From Anoplolepis gracilipes (taxonomy: Eukaryota > Arthropoda > Insecta > Hymenoptera > Formicidae), in contig NC_132972.1 in NCBI RefSeq assembly GCF_047496725.1, positions 11,547,001 to 11,611,000 on the forward strand: a DNA stretch of 64,000 bases, written 5' to 3'. Shown here in pieces: positions 13,001 through 25,661 of this stretch (within the stretch, counting starts at the first letter, position 1; every line of letters starts with the position of its first letter). Position numbers and translations under genes: made by a program. The notes under the pieces were generated by a model, which worked only from the letters and a program-made list of their open reading frames with translations, searched no databases and was not told the DNA's origin.

Positions 13001-16000
13001 TTTTATTCAATTCTTCTTTCTGATTGTCAATTTGTCCCTCGAGCTGTGAAATAGTCATTATCATCTGCATATTTTCTTTCTCCAATGTCACAATTTTAGA
13101 CTTTGCATCATCAGTTTCACATGATGTTATGTTAACTGACTGCTCTACCGAAGCTTCTCGCAACTGTGTCAGCTCCTTTTCAAGAACCTGTTGCCTGTCC
13201 ATTAAAATTTTAATTTGATCAGTATATTCTATTATCTGAACTGACATTTGAGAAGACAATTGCGTTTCGAGATGCTCCTCTAATTTTGTGCGATTTATAA
13301 CTAATTCAATATTCTCCGCTGTCAATGTTTCTATACGATCCTGCAACCTGTTATTTTCTTCCATCAGATCTCCTACTTGTGTCTTGAACTTAGCAACATC
13401 TGCCATTAAATTATCATGTTCCTGTGTGAGAGTCTCAATTTGCAATCGTAAGCTGCTATCATCTTTAAGTGTCTCTGAACTGCTATCAATCTTAGAGACA
13501 TTTAACTGAGCGCTACATTCTATTTGACTTAACTGTTCTTCCAGTTTCGTAAGTTTAATAACGAGCTCGTTATTCTCCTGAGTAAGTAATTCAATCTTTG
13601 TTATATTGTCGTTATGTTCCGGAATACGCTCAAAAGATTCCGTGGAGCCCGTATCGGACGATCCCTTCTCTTCAAATCTGCTCAATTTCATAGTTAAATC
13701 ACTATTTTCCTGGGTTAATTGTTCAATTTTCTTTAACAGATCACTGCGATCTGTATCGTTTATGGTTTCGAAGGATTCCGTCGAGCCAGCATGCGAGCCG
13801 TCTTTCTCTTCTAACTTTGTTAACTTGAGCATTAATTCATTATTCTTCTGCTCTAAATCTTCGATCTTTTTCAAAAAATCATTTCTGTCGTTTACTTGAA
13901 TGGTTTCAAAGGATTCTGTTGAGCCGGTATCCGAAGCACCCTTTTCCTCCATTTTGTTTAATTTACTATATAATTCTGAATTTTCCTGTGTCAGAACGTC
14001 GAGCTTTTTCAAAAGTTCATGATACTCAGACTCGGATAGAGACTCAAATTTACTTTCGCTTTGTTCTTTATGTACAGCTTCCAATTGTTCCTCTAGCTCA
14101 ACAATTTTCATTTCTGCAGTCACTCTAAGATTTTCGGATTCTGCATTCTCAGCTTCTAATGTCAAAATTTCCTGCTTCACTGTGTGAAGTTCTGAAAGAA
14201 AATATGTAATTAATTTGTTAAATATGCTAATTCTTAATACTTATTAAATAATATTATATATATATTAGAAGTATATTAATATCATTACAGAAAAAACAGG
14301 AGAGAGAAAAAGACAGAAAGCAATTGACATGCTATCAAAGAAAGCAGAATATAATATAAACTATTAATATATAAATTATAAAATCTTTATAGAGTTCTAT
14401 TAAAATGTAATATACAACTCAATATTTAAAAAATTAGTTAATCTATCTACACAAAATGTATAGCTTATTCTGCACAGAGAGAAACTATTTGATATGACAA
14501 ATTACCTTGCATTAGATCTAACTTTTGATTCTCTAAGGTGGCGATTGCATCAATATGCATCTGTATTTCTTTTGTCTGAGATGAAACCTTACTTTCCAGG
14601 TCAGCAACACGTTCTTGCCAATCTCCTGCTGAGGCTGTGCAGATCGTACAATTTGCCGATAACATACGTGCAATTTCAGTTTCGTTCATAGAAAGCTTAA
14701 TTAAAGCAAGTAATTATTAAATGCTCACAGCAAATTTTTCAAAAATAAAATCTTTTTTTTAATACAATCTGTTAATTATCTCGCCATGTAAATTGTTTCA
14801 AAAAATTGAGACAAAAGAAAAAGATAAAACCAACAACAGATTCTTAAAGCAATATACATTTACATACACTTAAACGTTCTAGCTGCATTAATCTTAAAAA
14901 TTAAAAATATTAAAATTAGTACAAATATTGAACAGCTTAATATTTTATTTAAAAGGAGCAATTAAATTAATAATAAAAATTAATATTTTGGTACACATTC
15001 ATATGTATACATACATATAATAATATTACACATTTTATTAAAAAAATATCTTTTCTATACTTCCAAATCATAAATCTGCTGATGGCATGTATCTTCTTCT
15101 AGAACATTTTTTTCTTTCTTTTTAAAAAATATTTCTTCTTTCTACCCATTTAAAGCCTCAAGCACTTTGGAAAGCCAAGATTTATTTAATTTACTTTATT
15201 GTATATTTAATTGTTAGCATCATATATCTCAATTAAAAATTAATCATATGCAAAAAGTATTTGTGATTTTTATTTCATTAAAAGCGAATATTGCAATTGC
15301 AAAGCCACAGAAAAAATTCAATATAGTTATTGCAATTCATGCAAATTAATTATTTATAAAAATAATAAGAAAATGTAGGTATGATAAATAGATATTATAA
15401 TAAATCTACTTCTATGGATAAACTATGGATAAATATGCAGCAAACTTTGACAAGTAAAGTAGGTACCATGTTATATTTAATCATCAAGAAATATTCACAA
15501 GAAAATTTCATTAATTAGTATTTTCTCTCTATAAACGTTTCAATAATTGCAACATACAAAACTATTAGCAAAGAGAAAAGATTCCATCACCAGAAATCAG
15601 CCTTAAAAAATATTTTCCAAGTACAGTTTTTTTTAAGTACTTGCAAATAAAATTTGTGTAATGTGATATTTTATATTTCTATACTCGCGACCACGTTCAT
15701 AATAAAATTGATATGATTTATCACTACAGCTTATTCGTATATCATTTTGTTGTAAAAGATATATATACATGTAATTATAGCAACTAGGATAAATGCTTTT
15801 CACAAAGGAAACAGGGCTGTGTGGAAAACAGGCTGTCTCGATAAAAAATATTAAACAAATCGCATTGGAAATCCGGTAATATAACTAGGACAACGGAAAC
15901 GTCAGCGATAAAACGTTTGTCCTGGTTCCTACCTTTAAGCTCGTCAAAGTCTACCAGACTCAGCTGAAGGTTACCTTTCTCCTCCTCCAATAATGCTACT

Positions 16001-18545
16001 TGATTGCCCAATTTAACAAGTTCTGCATTCGTATCGGATACCTATATACAACGCACATATTCTTATTTTTATAAATATAAAAATCTGCAGATATATCCTA
16101 ATTGATCAATATAGTTCCAACAGAAAAAACTAAATAATTGCATTTTTATTAAATATTCAATGAAGTTATTCCATAGAAAATGCAGATATTAAGTGAAAAA
16201 AATATAACAATTTATTTCTTAATAATTATATTAATAAAATTTTCTTTGTCACTAAATAGATCTAGAAATAAATATTGTAATAAACTCTTACCATTTTAAA
16301 GTCCTCCAATTGTTTTTGCAGATTTTTCACTTTACTTCTGTGTTGGGCTTTTAATTTGATCATGCTTTTATTTAAATCTTCCAATTCCTTTGTCAATTTT
16401 ACCACTATATCATCTTCTTTAGGTACCGTTCGTTCGGCTGACAATCTTGCTGTCAAGTTGTTCTTCTCTGTTTCCAGTTTATGTACTTGCTTCTCGAGGT
16501 CAGTAATCTTGTTAGAATCTTCTTCGTTTCTAGATGACAATTCAGTCATTTGTTTCTGTAATTCGGTCTTTGATTCTTTTTTCAGCAATTCGTTCGATTG
16601 TTTAAGTTCTTCTATCAAATTTTCAAGCTCTGTTATTCTATTATCTTTTTCGATAATTGTACCATTACTTTGAACTGATTTGCTAGCAATAATTTTATCC
16701 TGTAACTCGGCTACATTTTTTTGCAATTCGTACTTTTCATCGAGAAGCTGTCGATTATTCTGCTCTAATTTCTCTATTCTAAATTGTAGATCCTCGACTG
16801 CTGGTGTTGTCACTATACCAGCGCCCGATTCTAATTGAAAAATTCTTTCTTTGGCTTCCGCCAATTTCACTTCATACTCCTCCAATTGCTGAAGAAGATT
16901 ATCGTTCTTCAATTTCAATGAGGATTCAATAAGAACGAAATTTTCCTGCATCGATTTCATCGCGTCTTTAGTCTCCGCTAAAGTATCCATAGTAGAACGC
17001 GAGAAATCAACAGTTGCTGATTCAGCTATTTTCTGTTCTTTAAGCTGCTCATCGAATCTAAATAATATATATATAAAATAATTCGAAAAATATAAAATAT
17101 TTTAAAATAACTTTAAATGAAAAAAGTATTAAGATGATATAAGATAATATTTAATATTTTAATATATATCAATACATAATCAAATTGTATTAGCTGATAA
17201 GAAATTGTGAAATATTTTATAATTTTGTTTGATAACATAAAATTTAAACTTCTATTCTTCAATCATCAAAGTTATTCATTTAGCTTGAAATAAATGTTAC
17301 TTAATTTCATAATGTACATATTATTAAAATATATTACCTATTAATTGTGTGTTCCAATTCCGATATTTTGTTATCTCTTTCTTGCAACTGTTTTAACAGA
17401 TTGATATTCTTATCTTTCAAAGAAGTTTCTATCAGAATAAAATTTTCCTGCATCGTTCGCATTTCGTCTTTTGTATCTTCGAGAGTGTCTAATGTCGTTT
17501 TACCCCTTCTAGAAAGGTCCGCGGACATGAGAGTCACTGCTTTCGTTTTAGAATCAATCACAGAATCCTTCTCCTTTAAATTTTCTTGAAGGTCTAGGAT
17601 GGTAGCTTCCAATTCAACAATTTTGCTATTCAAATCCATAATCTTTTTCTCTTTTTCTTGAATGTCCTGAATTTGAACTGGTGTCACCTTAAATTAAAAG
17701 ATAGAAATGAGTGAATAATCTTTAACACATATTACTTTTATTAAATTTTTCGTTAGAAATTATTTTTCCAAATAGTGACAACTCTTTTCTTTTTGTTATA
17801 TATGTTAATATAATTGTAGAGATAGATTATCATAATTTAAAGCGATAGGTTATTTAAAGATAAAAAATATATATTTAAGAGATTATATTATAAAACTTAC
17901 TTCTGTCGTGATTACAAAAGGCCTAATTGGTGTGATAGCCAGTTGATCCTTATATTCCATTGATGCTAAATTTGTTTCATCCAATTGTTGCCTAATAGCT
18001 TCCACTTTTTCCTCCATTACTCGTTTTGTTTCTGTCAGCTCTTTATTACGTTGCTCAAATGCTTTCCTATTTTCTGCCAATTTTCGTTGAAGTAAAGAAG
18101 ATTTTGCTTTTGGGGTTTTTGCTTGACTTATGTCATCGATTACATCATCTGTTGTATCCTTTGCCACAGATTCAGTCTTATGTGAATGCACTGTGTCTTT
18201 AGATGCTGAAGCTCCTTCTTTACTACGACGTGACATTTTAGCTCTGGATTTGATTTTTGATAATCTTCGTGCATATTCCTTTTAAATATAAAAATAAGAA
18301 ATATACTTATATAATTAAGCAAAAAATATTTTATATTAAAAAAAAATTTGAAATGCATTATTTTTATAATTTATTACCTGGACTTCCTCCTCTTTCTTTT
18401 TTAAACTTTGTTGATTCCTCATCATAATTTCCTTGAGGGATTCCAGTTGATTCTTATTCTGTTCACATGTTTCTTTCGTATGTAAGGCAGCTTTAGGAAG
18501 GCTGCCTTCCATTGCATCTGAGGGCTCCTCAGATGCACCTGACAT
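4093..18545 (-). CDS. lva: Giant coiled-coil golgin, lava lamp-like, 3624 aa
   Basis: Ten coding exons, in order of translation: 18378-18545, 17901-18278, 17338-17687, 16292-17057, 15933-16041, 14506-14634, 5461-14191, 4702-4865, 4553-4607 and 4093-4117. All junctions are GT/AG and in phase; the sum is 10875 bases, 3624 residues plus stop. The product is almost entirely heptad-type coiled coil rich in E, K, Q and L, with no membrane segment and no GRIP domain. I infer a Golgi or microtubule scaffold, best matched to Drosophila Lava lamp. The tail reads LSRDVQSQSSVLLNWLWG then KSTPKVVHM. The start is ATG 18543-18545; the hydrophobic ORF upstream of it is intron, because TTTGCACAG is a splice acceptor 6 bases before that ATG. 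Thus at least one upstream 5' UTR exon is unseen. One exon is 8731 bp. The coiled-coil nature is certain; the lava lamp name is moderately sure, and giantin-like or other golgins remain possible. Confidence 0.8.
6309..6746 (-). repeat. 73-residue tandem duplication inside the golgin
   Basis: Two adjacent in-frame copies of 219 bp (6528-6746 then 6309-6527 in translation order) encode 73-residue coiled-coil units starting FELRETMQRLTGELY and FELRETVQRLTGELY. Protein and DNA identity are both high, including synonymous positions, so the duplication is recent. It lies near residue 3116 of 3624. Confidence 0.9.
13550..13990 (-). repeat. 46-residue repeats with GSTESFE motif in the golgin
   Basis: Three copies of a Ser/Thr-acidic motif (DTGSTESFETI, HAGSTESFETI, DTGSTESFERI) recur at a spacing of exactly 138 bp (46 residues). 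A coiled-coil segment of the type LLKKIEQLTQENSDL separates them, and a weaker fourth unit flanks them. They lie near residue 726. The motif breaks the heptads and looks like a casein kinase 2-type acidic phosphosite (inference). Confidence 0.85.
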
Positions 18546-18551
18546 TATGCA

Positions 18552-21394
18552 CTGTGCAAATAGAAACAACACAAACCAATGCATTATTTGTTTTCTATGC
18601 AAAATTAACTGTAAATGCACTTTAACAATGGATAACTGTTAAAGTCAATGGCAGTGAAAATTTTTCTAATATGACAAAACACAGTATCACCCGCTGCTCT
18701 CATTTTCTATATCTAATTGGATAGGGTCTAGACTGGGGTAAACTAATTGCATTAAGTCTCGACGCAGACCAGACTTTCCACATTCCTCATCATTTCTATA
18801 CAAATACTCAGTAAAAGCAACATCAAATACTATGCAGCTTATTTCAATTTTTTATTGTAAAAGTGTCAATAAAAGTGTCAGTACTATTAAAAAATTTAAA
18901 AAAATGTAAGTGTTACTTTAATAATATTAAAAATCTTGCATCCCATTTTTTGTAATATAATCATTGTTGATACATTCATTATTATATACAGGATATTTCT
19001 ACAAGTAATTGTGCTGTTATTTTTCTTATTTGTTAAGTAAAATCACAAATTCATTATTGAAAATTATTCATGTTTTTAATTATTCTAATGTTTTTTGATT
19101 TCTTAATCATTTATTTTTATTAGTTGCTAATTATGTCAAGAAAAAGTTGACAATTTAGAGGATTCCATACAAAAAATTCAGTATGTTGAATAAAATTTAA
19201 GTAAAATTTCAATAGCTAACAAGTATGTAAAATATTTGAAATTATAACTTTTATTCATTTCATGAATAAATTCTACTAAATCTTGTTATCTAAAAAATAT
19301 ATCTACTATTACAATGTATCTACTACTAATAAAAAAACAATAAAGTGCCTATCAATTTAAATTATTCGAACAGCTTTCATAATATGCTATGTACAATTCA
19401 TTGCAACTAATGTTTTGATACATTTGTATACTTTAAATTTTCTGAGATGAAACCACAGAATGTGATATAAATATATTAGATAAAAAAAGAAATATTATCA
19501 AATAATTTAATATTACCTGCTATATACATAAATATACATCATACATAATCAAATCATTGTCATTGTCAAATTATATAATTACCAAATATAAGATGCAAAG
19601 TCACACAGGTTTTGGGATCGTAGCAGCTGAAATCGAAGATATATAGGAATGCAAATTTCAAAAGTCTCATTGTATTGAAAACAGTTAACTCTTATGTATA
19701 TCCAAACAGATATCCTCGACTTCGTTGAACACGTAGCAAAGTGACGTAATCCGTGCGATGGGACGCACGTGAAGAAAAACGCGAGCGCGCATCCCACGAC
19801 ATATTCGAGGAGAGTCGAAATTGCGATTGATCTCAGCTGTTTGATCAGAGACGAAGAAGAGTATAGGCATTCGAGCGAGAAACAGCCACGATGCGATTTA
19901 CATTTACGATATACCTTTTATCTGGCGTTGTTCACAGTGTCAGGAGGGTAACACGTCGGTGCTCATATTTAGGTCGCTCCGTCACCGATCCCAATTTTCC
20001 AACGTTGCAAATGAACGCACGTCAAACGTACATACTCCACAGATGACAGCTTATAGATATTCGATAGCGCTCGCCGATAAAATTCTACATAAATCCGTGA
20101 CAAAAACCAACTTTATGTTATTATCGCCGTGCCATATTTTCACGGCCGGAAATAGTTGGAGGTGCTGTCTTGCGCGCCACATCGTGGCAAATACCATCAT
20201 CTCTTATTGCAAATAATGAGCTAACGATAAGTTAACAACGATAGATAAAACAGTTGCAGGATAGGATCTTTTTTATCTTCTGATTGGAATAAAATTGGCG
20301 AAGTTCATTCGGCGCGAAATTGCACGGAAGCTATCGAAAGGAACCGATCAGTTTTGTACTTATCTCCACGAGGATTCAAAATTGCTCAAAGTTAGATGAA
20401 TAGATGTATCGTAAAAAGTATTGAAAATATCTTCTTTTAAAAAATGTAGAAAAATATACATTCGACAATTTTATTATACTCATTCGAATTTCAACGAGAT
20501 TCTGACTGTCATTAGCTGTTTTCAGTTCGCGCCGATTGTACGATAGTCTACTTCGGTTCGGTGGTTGTTATGGATGTGTCTAGACAATAAAGACAATTAT
20601 TACATTTAAATTTGTGTCATGATTCACAACGTGTCATGTGTGTCATATATATATATATATACACGCCGAACGATTCACGAAAATGTAGGTGTTCCATTCA
20701 CACTACAAGAATAAGAATGTCCGTGGTTCTTCCTAAGAATTCCTAACCTGTTGCACGCTTATCTCGTCGATAAATCTTTTGCTATCACGTACACATGAAT
20801 GTAAAGATTTCTTTTTATATTTATACTTTTCTTTTATTTTAATATCCGGGTTAAATAAAAGAAATTGTCAATTTTTTTTTTTTTTTGAACACATTCAACA
20901 CTATTGATATTTGTAATTGGAAACCACTGGACACAATTATATATTTTGATGATAACATATAAATTATCAATATTATAAAATATTAATATTAATCGATTTA
21001 ATTATCGAATGCCTCTTGTATAATTAGAGCTTACTTAATTTCTTTTTTTAGAAAAAAAAATTGAGAAAAAGATAAACTTTTTATACATATGTTAAAAGTT
21101 AAAATAATATCTTGTTATTGTAAATATTATAGCTAAAAGTCACATCGAATAATAAATTAATTGTTTTTATAGATATAACTGATAAGTTAAATTAAAATAA
21201 AAGAATTCAACTACATATACAGTTTCTTAAAAATTAAATTATTTTATATATTGCATGGAAGCAAGAGAATGCATATAGAGCATTTTCTTATTTAATTGTG
21301 CACATGTAATTTTGTTTGCATCATGTTATATATATGTTTGTTATTATTATGTACCGAGATATAATAAATATCTATCCATTTTTTTGTATTCTAG
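18552..21394. other. Upstream region of the golgin gene: 5' UTR intron and CpG-rich island
   Basis: Bases just above 18552 form the pyrimidine tract of an acceptor, so part of this is intron of the golgin gene. The AT-rich stretch to about 19570 shows no exon. A CpG-rich island at about 19730-20350 and another near 20510-20580 are the best candidates for its promoter and untranslated first exon. Short open frames there occur on both strands and look like nothing known. I cannot place a transcription start. A (TA)n tract lies at about 20645-20661. Confidence 0.45.
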
Positions 21395-21623
21395 GAGAGA
21401 GAAGGAGAGCGAAAAAAGACACGTGCTCAGCGTCGACGCCATGGAACGCAACGGCGCACTTGCAATTCTCGACATCTGGTTCGCGTCATCGCCATCGTCA
21501 CCGTCGGTGCTATCGACCATCCGCGCTTGCTCTACGTCGCCGAGCGCCGCGCAGTTTTCCAGTGTGACGCTTGACGCACCGTCGCCGTGTGTGCGACGAT
21601 GGAGGTACAGCGGCAGTATAAAG
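21395..21623 (+). other. Candidate exon with start codon, unknown product
   Basis: A 229-bp GC-rich block in AT-rich surroundings, preceded by a strong acceptor (T-rich tract then TATTCTAG) and followed by AAAG|GTAAAA. One plus frame is open right across. It has ATG at 21441 in a good start context (GACGCCATGG) and 61 codons to the donor, in phase 0, beginning MERNGALAILDIWFASS and then rich in S, P and A. I do not recognise the peptide. It could be a start exon, an alternative 5' UTR exon of the hydroxylase gene 5 kb downstream, or an untranslated exon. The minus frame is also open (D-rich), as is common in GC-rich blocks, but it lacks matching splice sites. Confidence 0.35.
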
Positions 21624-22800
21624 GTAAAAAAAATCAAAAATCATACACGATCGGAAATGCATGCAATCTCTTTGCTACTCGCCGTACTATTCGCGATTAT
21701 TCGTGTCCCTTGCATCGATAATACGACCTATTGATCAATAGGCCGACAGGAGAAAGTCGATATTATGTTTACGCTTAGAGGACGTTCGTCCGCTTATCGC
21801 GAAGTCTATGACATTGATATATGGGATAAAGTGTCTTCTTCTCTGTTTTGATCCTACTAGGAAGAACATCTTCCTGTCGAATAATCCTTGCTAAGTGTTT
21901 CTATTGGTAAAGGAATGACGAGATTCTGATAGTGCGAGTGTTTTCACGAACGAGCCATTTTGAGCGTTTCACTATGGATGCAAGGATGCGATTGTAGTTG
22001 CATTTTTTTTTTTTTTTTTTTTTTTGTTTCTCGACAACGACCAGAATTTTTTATATCGATGAGCTGAAATGCAAATTTTCCGCTTCTTCTGTTCTGAATG
22101 TTTCTCGTATAAATTTCACTTTGCGCGAAATTTTTGTTTTGTCAACAAATTTTAAGTGCAAGTTTTGCGCGCATAAAAGTGCATTTTCGCTGTTTTTTTT
22201 TTTTTGTGAAAACTGAAAAATCGAAGATGTATAAGAAAAAAAAACAACTTTCCGCGAAGAGCGCAGTCTTTTTTATCTCGCGGAATCTTTATTTGCGTCG
22301 AGATACATTCGTTTACGGAGAACAATAAAGAGCATTTTCTAAAGCGTGGAAAACAGAGCATCCACACCGACACGCACGATATGCATTTGATCAATAACGA
22401 AATTTCTGTTTTCATCGAGAGATTGACCCGGTTTCTATCCTTCCGGTGAGGTGGAAATGTCACGATGGTATCAAAATATCGATATTTCAGATATATTTTT
22501 GGACGCTACGGGAACAAATTTAATTAATTTGTTTTAATTTATTTTACGAAAGGAAAAAAAATTATAACGATAAATATGCCATATTGTTTAACTATATTTA
22601 ATAAACAATTTCTCACATTTCATGGAAAAGAGTTTAGTTTGCAATGTTATTCTATCTAAATGAAAATAATTACAGGAAGCTTTATTCAAGCTTGTTCTCG
22701 ATATATTGATACATGTTTATATTAGATCGACCTATACCCCTATAATACCTATAATTTGATCGATTTTATGCCTTTCAATAGTATACTGTACGTTGTATTA

Positions 22801-22805
22801 CACAC

Positions 22806-22838
<33 letters not shown>
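22801..22838. repeat. (CA)n microsatellite
   Basis: A CA dinucleotide tract of about 38 bases with a single CG interruption. Confidence 0.95.
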
Positions 22839-25416
22839 TGCTGCTTATGTACTAATTAAATGTAGAATCACACAATGTATATATTGTTTACATCGAAGGC
22901 GCGCTGATCTCTATAAATCCTAAGCTACTTATATAAAACAAATCTTATAAGTCAAACTAACTTAATACGATATTTTTAGCAGACTGTTTCTCAGTTATGT
23001 CTTCATGTAATAATGCAAATAGTACAGTAATTATTTAACAAGTGAACTTACAATAATTACACAATTTGAACAAATTATTTTATTATTATTTTAGAATTTC
23101 TCAACTATATGTTTTTTTCTAACACTATATCCAATTTTGGAATATCGATTTCATTAAAATGTTAAACTGATGTTAAACGCACGTTGGTTTTAATAATAAA
23201 CTTTGAGATTCATAATTTAAATTATTCTCAAAATTATTTTTAAATAAATGTCTTTATAAAAATATGTAGTACATATTATTAAATTAGGGTACTTATTGTT
23301 ATGTTGCACACATACACAGTAATCTCTGCCTTTCTTCAATAATTGATACGTTAACATTTAACTTTATCTCGTTATATCTCCGAGAGATTTGTTATCTTCT
23401 TATTCTTTACCAATTAACATCAAGTATCGATTATTATATTTGATACTTAACATGTTATCATGGTTTACGTTTGAAAATAATTTTGTATTATTTACATGAA
23501 GAATGATGATATATGAACGTAACATATCAATCAGTTTCACATTACTATATAATTTATTACTTGAATAAACAATATCTCTCTATTTCTAATAATTATTATT
23601 ATTAATGTAATATGACATCAATCAGTTTTTATTATAAAATTATTTCAACATTTTTTATCTTCCATTTAATTACGCTAAAATTTTATTCACATATATATTT
23701 AAATTGTAGATTATATATTTAAACTATATATATAAACTTTCGTTTTATGTAAAAAATGTACTTTTATTTAGCTGTAAAATTTTACAATATTGCAATGATA
23801 TATTTTTTTATATTATTGTGATGATATATTTTTAATTTTAAATGTGCAACATAACGTTTAAAAAGCTAAATATTATTTAGCTGTATTAAATGAAACTAAG
23901 AATCTTATACGCATCTTATATACATATAATTTATCTCAATGTTTTGAAGGTTTTGATAAAATTTAATCAGTTTCTACGTCTTTCAATCAAAATAGATCTG
24001 TAGCATTAAAATTATTATCTATAACTAATTTTGCAACGAAAAGTGCTAAAAATTTATGCTTATTTATATGTCAATTAGTACATTTATCACTACAATTAAA
24101 TATTGTTATCAGTTTACTGCACATTTACGGAATGTACGTAAGAGAATTGTAGAGAAACACCGAGGAATAAAGCTCTTCCGATTGATTAGAATGAACTTCG
24201 ACACATCTAAACACGACAATTGCGATTAAACTCCTTTGTTTACATGGTTAGGATGTAAACAGCTATATATAGTCAAATAGCTATAGAGGTAAAAGATGTC
24301 CCTGAAAGGATGAACGCACTTATCTTCCAAACTATACATACTGCATAAGTAACTTTAATATGAGCTCAGACATTTTTCTCTTTTAGCAAACCATTCATAA
24401 AAGAGTTATAACTACAATCACTAAACAATCATTCATACATGATACATCATATATTACTTAATGGATTGCATTTATTAAAAATTAAATAACTCTGTAAATA
24501 AACGATAAGGAAAAGAAAACAATTAATGGAGCTCTCTCATTTATCACATTTATTTTTTTTATATAAATGTTGGATTAAATAATACAAATAAAACATAAAT
24601 AGGAAAGAAAGAATTTTTTATTTACTTTATGATTATAGTCTATTTTTTTCGTAAATAAATACTCATCTGTATTAAATATAAAAAAGAATAACTTATGTAT
24701 TTTTCTTCTTACTTTTTGTTTTGTTTCTTACTTTCGGTCATTTACAATTGATGTGAACACATTGCGAGTGGGCGCAAAATCGAAACCACTAATATTGATG
24801 TGAGGATATCATTTGTCTATAAGAAAATCAACAAATCTATCATTGTATGCTACCTACGCATTAGATTATCATATTTCATCTTATTGAGACAGACCATAAT
24901 CTGTAACAGAAATTGATAACGCATATTTCCACTCCGTTCGAGATAAGAGACAAGGCGAAGGTGATGATTCACAAAGCCAGTCACCAACAATACGTTTATT
25001 CATCGTCGAATGCGTCGTATTTATCGTGTATAAAGTCATGTGCAATTACAATATTGTGTCACATCGAGATATGTCAATTATCTCTTTTTCATGACGTCAA
25101 CGTTTGTTTCGAAATAATATTTGAACGCATTATTATTGACGACTTGTTTTAATTTAGGAAGAGCGCTCTCAAAATTTTGCGATGTCTCTTAACATGCTTT
25201 TAAATTTTTAAAAAATTAATTATATATTATTGATGTATTTTCTCTCTTTTACTTCCTCTTTTTCGTTAATCATTTATTATTAGTATGGAACATTACGTAT
25301 ATGGATATTTCTCGACACACACATACTTTATATTATTTGTATTATTTTTGACAACGAAATTCTTATCAAATATCATTGTCTATATTCAAGTGATGTTATA
25401 TAATATTTTGTACTGC

Positions 25417-25417
<1 letters not shown>

Positions 25418-25462
<45 letters not shown>
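25418..25462. repeat. Compound (AT)n(GT)n microsatellite
   Basis: AT repeats run from 25418 to about 25433 and continue as GT repeats to 25462. The left end of a foldback element begins about 18 bases later. Confidence 0.95.
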
Positions 25463-25467
<5 letters not shown>

Positions 25468-25479
25468 CAGGATGAGATT

Positions 25480-25661
25480 ACTTTATGACCTAAATTATCT
25501 TTATTATGCGCACATTTATCGTGTTGTGTTTCTAATAAAAACGCGTATGCCATAAAAAATCCGTTACATTCAGCATACTTTTTCCTAAAATTATAAAACT
25601 TGTTGAAAACATTTTTTTCGGTAACTGCATGCATAACAGAGATAATTAAGGTCATAAAGTT
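25480..25661. mobile_element. MITE-like foldback element, 182 bp
   Basis: Terminal inverted repeats of about 20 bp: left TACTTTATGACCTAAATTAT at 25480, and right end 25640-25661 whose complement reads TAACTTTATGACCTTAATTA. The inside is AT-rich and encodes no transposase, so this is probably a non-autonomous DNA transposon remnant. No clear target-site duplication is visible. Confidence 0.6.

Noticed and set aside
5465..13899. Many plus-strand open frames of 60-200 codons across the golgin exon
   Set aside because: They are antisense shadows of the long E/K/Q-rich coding exon, rich in S, F, L and C as expected of its complement.
14635..14691. Upstream ATG extension (MNETEIARMLSANCT) of golgin exon 6
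   Set aside because: It cannot be joined in phase to the previous exon; the in-phase acceptors lie inside, at 14635 and just below.
15130..15190. Possible extra golgin exon (WLSKVLEALN on the minus strand)
   Set aside because: No usable acceptor precedes it, and the flanking exons already join in phase without it.
18546..18620. Signal-peptide-like extension (MHWFVLFLFAQCIMSGA) upstream of the golgin start
   Set aside because: The hydrophobic codons are the pyrimidine tract of a splice acceptor (TTTGCACAG at 18552); the real start is the ATG just after it.
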